From Nitrospirota bacterium (GTDB lineage Bacteria; Nitrospirota_A; Leptospirillia; Leptospirillales; Leptospirillaceae), in NCBI GenBank assembly GCA_021829515.1, contig JAKBPM010000015.1, forward strand, positions 1-24,608: a stretch of 24,608 nt of DNA, given 5' to 3'. The notes under the pieces are model-generated. The model was given only the letters and a program-made list of their open reading frames with translations. It searched no databases and had not been told where the DNA came from. A program made the position numbers and the translations under genes. Of this stretch, positions 22,252-24,608 are shown one piece after another (the stretch's first letter is position 1; the number at the start of each line of letters is the position of its first letter).

Positions 22252-24195
22252 CTAAAACCCAGCCAGATAATTTCGAAAGGTTGCCAGCTCTTCGGGAATC
22301 TTTAATTCATCGCGGGTCCATACTGAAAACGCAGCTTGGACCATTGTGGTCTGACCGGAAAAACCGACGATGCGTGCAATATTATTCAAAACTTGTTTGC
22401 CTTCGCAGATCTTCCAAAGATCACTTTCATCGCGTTTTCGCGCGTAAATATCTCTGCTAATCTTCATGATCTTCATTAATTTGCATTTATTATCATCGCT
22501 GTAACCGGTCATATCGATGATAGTCTGGATCATGGCTTCCCAGTCAGTCTCAAATTTTTCCCATGTGATCTGTTTTACCAGGTCCTTGGCAACGGAAGGG
22601 AGGTCAGGCAATGATTTCGCATTGGGTGTCGCCATCGCGTGTTGGAAAATCCAACTGCCTGCACGGGTATCGGACGCAGCGCGGATGATGTTCAGCGGCA
22701 CAATGTTATCGCTCCCGTTCTGTTCTAGAAGAAGGCTAAGCGTCTCCGGGTGGAGAAAAAAATTTTCTACTTCATGCACAGGTAGGACGAGCACGTCGTA
22801 GTCACGTCCCAGTGCGGTTGCGTCGACATCGGAGCGAAAATCTCGGTCCACGATCCCGGTAATGCGAATTCCGGATTCAGCTTCTTTCGCAAGGCCCTTG
22901 ATGGTGGAGACACGGCGCAGGACTTCAGTGCACGAACCGCACTCCATGAATCGGACATTTTGCGGTAGCCCGGCGAGTTTGAGGAAGCGCTCACGTTCCC
23001 CGACCCCTTCCTCGCCTTCGACGAACACGAAGAGCAATTGAGAGATCGAAAAAGCCGGTGTGCCAACTGCGCGGGATAATGCAGAAAGTACAGGGCGGGA
23101 CGCCAACCGAGCGAGGCTATTAACCTTGCGTGTCTTTTCGTTTCTCTCCAGAATAAACGTGGCTTCTTGTCCCGTAGCCTCGACCGCCTCAAGGGAATGA
23201 GTCGCAAGCCAGATCTGTCCAGTCTCGACTGTACCCATTAGATACGAAACCCACGTTCTGATCAGATCAGCGTTGAGATGTAGCTCAGGTTCATCAAGCA
23301 GGAACAATCCTTTCCTCAACCTGAACCGGTCGATCTGCCCAATCAGGAATGCGATCTCACGTTCACCGCCACTGAGTTGATCGAAGGACAGCTCTAGCCC
23401 GGTCGCATCGAAGAGTAGCGTGCGTTTCTTTGGATCGACACCTATGAAGCGGAGATGCGGCAAAACTTTTTGAAGAGACGAGGCATATCCTTCAAAATGA
23501 TCTTCAAATTCTGGCGGATCCGTGCTGAGCTTCTTTGCCCGACGGATGTTCTGTATAAGACTTGTGCCGGACTGATTCTCCTGTGCAAGGAAGTATTTTA
23601 TCCATTCATCATATAGGGTTATTGTTGTTTTGAACGACCTGCCTCGGGTATATTCAGGTGTAGCCCAGTCAGTTTCGTAGGCTTGGGCAATTTCGTTAAT
23701 ATTGAAGTTTTTTTTGGGGTAGGCGCGGTTAGCATCAAGTGAAAGGAAGTGGACATCTTTAGATTGTCGTAACTGGTCAATGATGCGGACAGCAAAATTG
23801 GTTCTTTGATTCGAATCTGCGATGCCTCCTGCTTCGATTCTGATTGAGTGAGCATTGTTGCTAGGAGGTTTCTGACTTTGGATGGTGAGTGTTCGGTCCC
23901 ATTGATGGAAAGATGGGTCACTAATAAGCCCCCGGTCTATGGCTGCGCTCACACCTTCCGCTAGGTAGAATTGCAGGGAAAAATCATGCGAATCGGAAAA
24001 TGGGTCACCGCGTGGAATCTCGATACCTTGCGACAAACCAAGCTTATGGGTGCATGCCGCAATCAACTCCAGTAAATGACTTTTTCCAGTACCATTTGCA
24101 CCGACAATACAGACAAGGCCAGTCTCGTCATTAAGCTGAAGCTCGATATTTTCGAAATGTCGCCATTGAGTAATTTTTATATTCTTTATGCGCAA
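22252..24195 (-). CDS. AAA ATPase fused to DUF4435/TOPRIM-like domain (PARIS AriA-AriB-like single chain)
   Basis: A 647-residue two-part protein. Residues 1-385 are an ABC/SMC-like AAA ATPase: Walker A GANGTGKS at 32-39, signature LSGGERE at 274-280, Walker B FLLDEPELHL with Asp301-Glu302, and H-loop ATHS at 331-334. From about 388 a DUF4435/TOPRIM-like domain follows: Glu393 (FVEGEE), the acidic pair Asp450 and Asp452 (GIVDRDF), and HEVENFFLHP at 474-483. A helical C-terminus completes it. In the PARIS anti-phage system AriA is the ATPase and AriB the DUF4435 TOPRIM effector, and fused forms are known, so a single-chain PARIS effector is the best match. OLD-type nucleases are the main alternative. 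The TTG start has GGAGA 5 bases upstream. It precedes the type I RM operon on the same strand. Confidence 0.8.
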   Translation of the reverse strand: MRIKNIKITQWRHFENIELQLNDETGLVCIVGANGTGKSHLLELIAACTHKLGLSQGIEIPRGDPFSDSHDFSLQFYLAEGVSAAIDRGLISDPSFHQWDRTLTIQSQKPPSNNAHSIRIEAGGIADSNQRTNFAVRIIDQLRQSKDVHFLSLDANRAYPKKNFNINEIAQAYETDWATPEYTRGRSFKTTITLYDEWIKYFLAQENQSGTSLIQNIRRAKKLSTDPPEFEDHFEGYASSLQKVLPHLRFIGVDPKKRTLLFDATGLELSFDQLSGGEREIAFLIGQIDRFRLRKGLFLLDEPELHLNADLIRTWVSYLMGTVETGQIWLATHSLEAVEATGQEATFILERNEKTRKVNSLARLASRPVLSALSRAVGTPAFSISQLLFVFVEGEEGVGERERFLKLAGLPQNVRFMECGSCTEVLRRVSTIKGLAKEAESGIRITGIVDRDFRSDVDATALGRDYDVLVLPVHEVENFFLHPETLSLLLEQNGSDNIVPLNIIRAASDTRAGSWIFQHAMATPNAKSLPDLPSVAKDLVKQITWEKFETDWEAMIQTIIDMTGYSDDNKCKLMKIMKISRDIYARKRDESDLWKICEGKQVLNNIARIVGFSGQTTMVQAAFSVWTRDELKIPEELATFRNYLAGF

Positions 24196-24341
24196 TCAAA
24201 TCTCCGAGGTAATACTATCCTGCATAACTACAGTATGTATCAGGTAAGGGCTTTCCATCTTCAAGCGGTCTATGACAGTAATGAGCTGGCTATCTGTTCA
24301 TTGCATTGGCGCACACCCTCATTGACTTTGCTCGAGTGTTA

Positions 24342-24605
24342 TCAGTGATTGGCCAAGGATTTTCCGTCCAGTTTTTTTACAAGATCTTCAGCTTTTAAAT
24401 GTGTATAACGCCGTAGCATCTGAAGCGTCTGATGACCAGTGATCGAACTCACCTCCATCACGTTCAATCTGTGCTCAAAAAATCGGCTGGTCGCTTCATG
24501 ACGAAGATCATGAAACCGGAGGTCTTCAATGTTTGCCTTCTTGCATGCATCGGCGAAGGCATGTGAGATGGAATCAGGAGCAACCCCCCACACAAGAAAC
24601 AACAA
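24342..24605 (-). CDS. Tyrosine recombinase C-terminal part, interrupted at the window edge (copy C)
   Basis: About 87 codons encode the catalytic end of a phage/island integrase: SISHAFADACKKANI, LRFHDLRHEATSRF (His-x-x-Arg), ITGHQTLQMLRRYTHL (second His and the Tyr nucleophile), and LKAEDLVKKL. The last three bases of the window give an in-frame TGA just upstream, so this frame cannot extend further. Either the gene is frameshifted or stop-interrupted here, or the visible part is another fragment. It is the best preserved of the three integrase ends in the window. Its position at the far end from the tRNA fragment fits the usual place of an island integrase near the intact tRNA. Confidence 0.75.
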   Translation of the reverse strand: MLFLVWGVAPDSISHAFADACKKANIEDLRFHDLRHEATSRFFEHRLNVMEVSSITGHQTLQMLRRYTHLKAEDLVKKLDGKSLANH

Positions 24606-24608
24606 TCA

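Noticed and set aside
22252..24195. Assignment as Gabija GajA or a simple OLD nuclease
   Set aside because: No GajB/UvrD-like helicase follows, and the C-terminal domain pattern (VEG, DRDF, HEVENFFLHP) fits DUF4435 better than OLD-type TOPRIM.
1..24608. CRISPR arrays, rRNA genes and complete insertion sequences
   Set aside because: No regularly spaced repeats, no rRNA-like sequence, and no transposase with terminal inverted repeats were seen; the mobile signals are all tyrosine-integrase type.

Overview
The window suggests a chromosomal segment of a Gram-negative bacterium: it has a tripartite-type RND efflux permease with a lipoprotein adaptor, and another lipobox protein. Base composition is moderately GC-rich, with several AT-richer patches that look acquired. 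Several genes fit best with TTG starts preceded by good Shine-Dalgarno sequences. The style of the genes (YeiH-type transporter, RND pump, degenerate tyrosine integrases, heavy defence load) would fit an environmental bacterium such as an acidophilic Leptospirillum-like organism. That species guess is an inference from style only.

Left part (1-7196), backbone-like. It holds the last codons of an unidentified protein, then a YeiH/UPF0324 membrane protein on the plus strand. Convergent to it lies an RND operon (permease then lipoprotein adaptor) on the minus strand. After about 700 bases with no convincing gene comes an AT-richer YihY/BrkB-family membrane protein. At 7197-7255 there is the 3' part of a tRNA-Leu(CAA) gene, minus strand, that stops in the anticodon stem. 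This is the footprint of a tyrosine-integrase attachment site, and its orientation says an integrated island runs rightward from here.

Right part (7256-24608), an integrated defence island, almost all coding on the minus strand. It contains two stacked type I restriction-modification (RM) modules. The left module (7349-13996) is a wreck carrying live-looking cargo. It has an hsdM remnant, a promoter followed by a terminator-like hairpin, an Abi_2/HEPN abortive-infection gene and a 17-codon hsdS relic. Then follow an unrecognised 286-residue protein, an intact hsdS, a HicA/HicB toxin-antitoxin pair, a small antitoxin-like gene, and an hsdR cut short next to the att site. From the 286-residue gene to hsdR, each gene overlaps the next by a few bases. 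The middle (14108-15746) is a graveyard: two tyrosine-integrase 3' ends flanking a PEGA-type lipoprotein gene, a multiply frameshifted integrase, and a truncated AlbA_2 protein.

The right module (15749-24195) looks intact. It starts with an AAA ATPase fused to a DUF4435/TOPRIM-like domain, which resembles a single-chain version of the AriA+AriB PARIS effector. It continues with hsdM, hsdS, rhuM and hsdR, which are joined to each other by 4-base ATGA overlaps, and then two small unknown ORFs. The hsdS carries a G8/C8 homopolymer between its two target-recognition halves, a plausible phase-variation site. A third tyrosine-integrase 3' end lies at the right edge of the window.

The most interesting points are the PARIS-like fused ATPase/TOPRIM protein leading a type I RM operon, the possibly phase-variable hsdS, the hairpin-controlled Abi-unknown-HsdS-HicAB operon, and the unrecognised 286-residue protein inside it.
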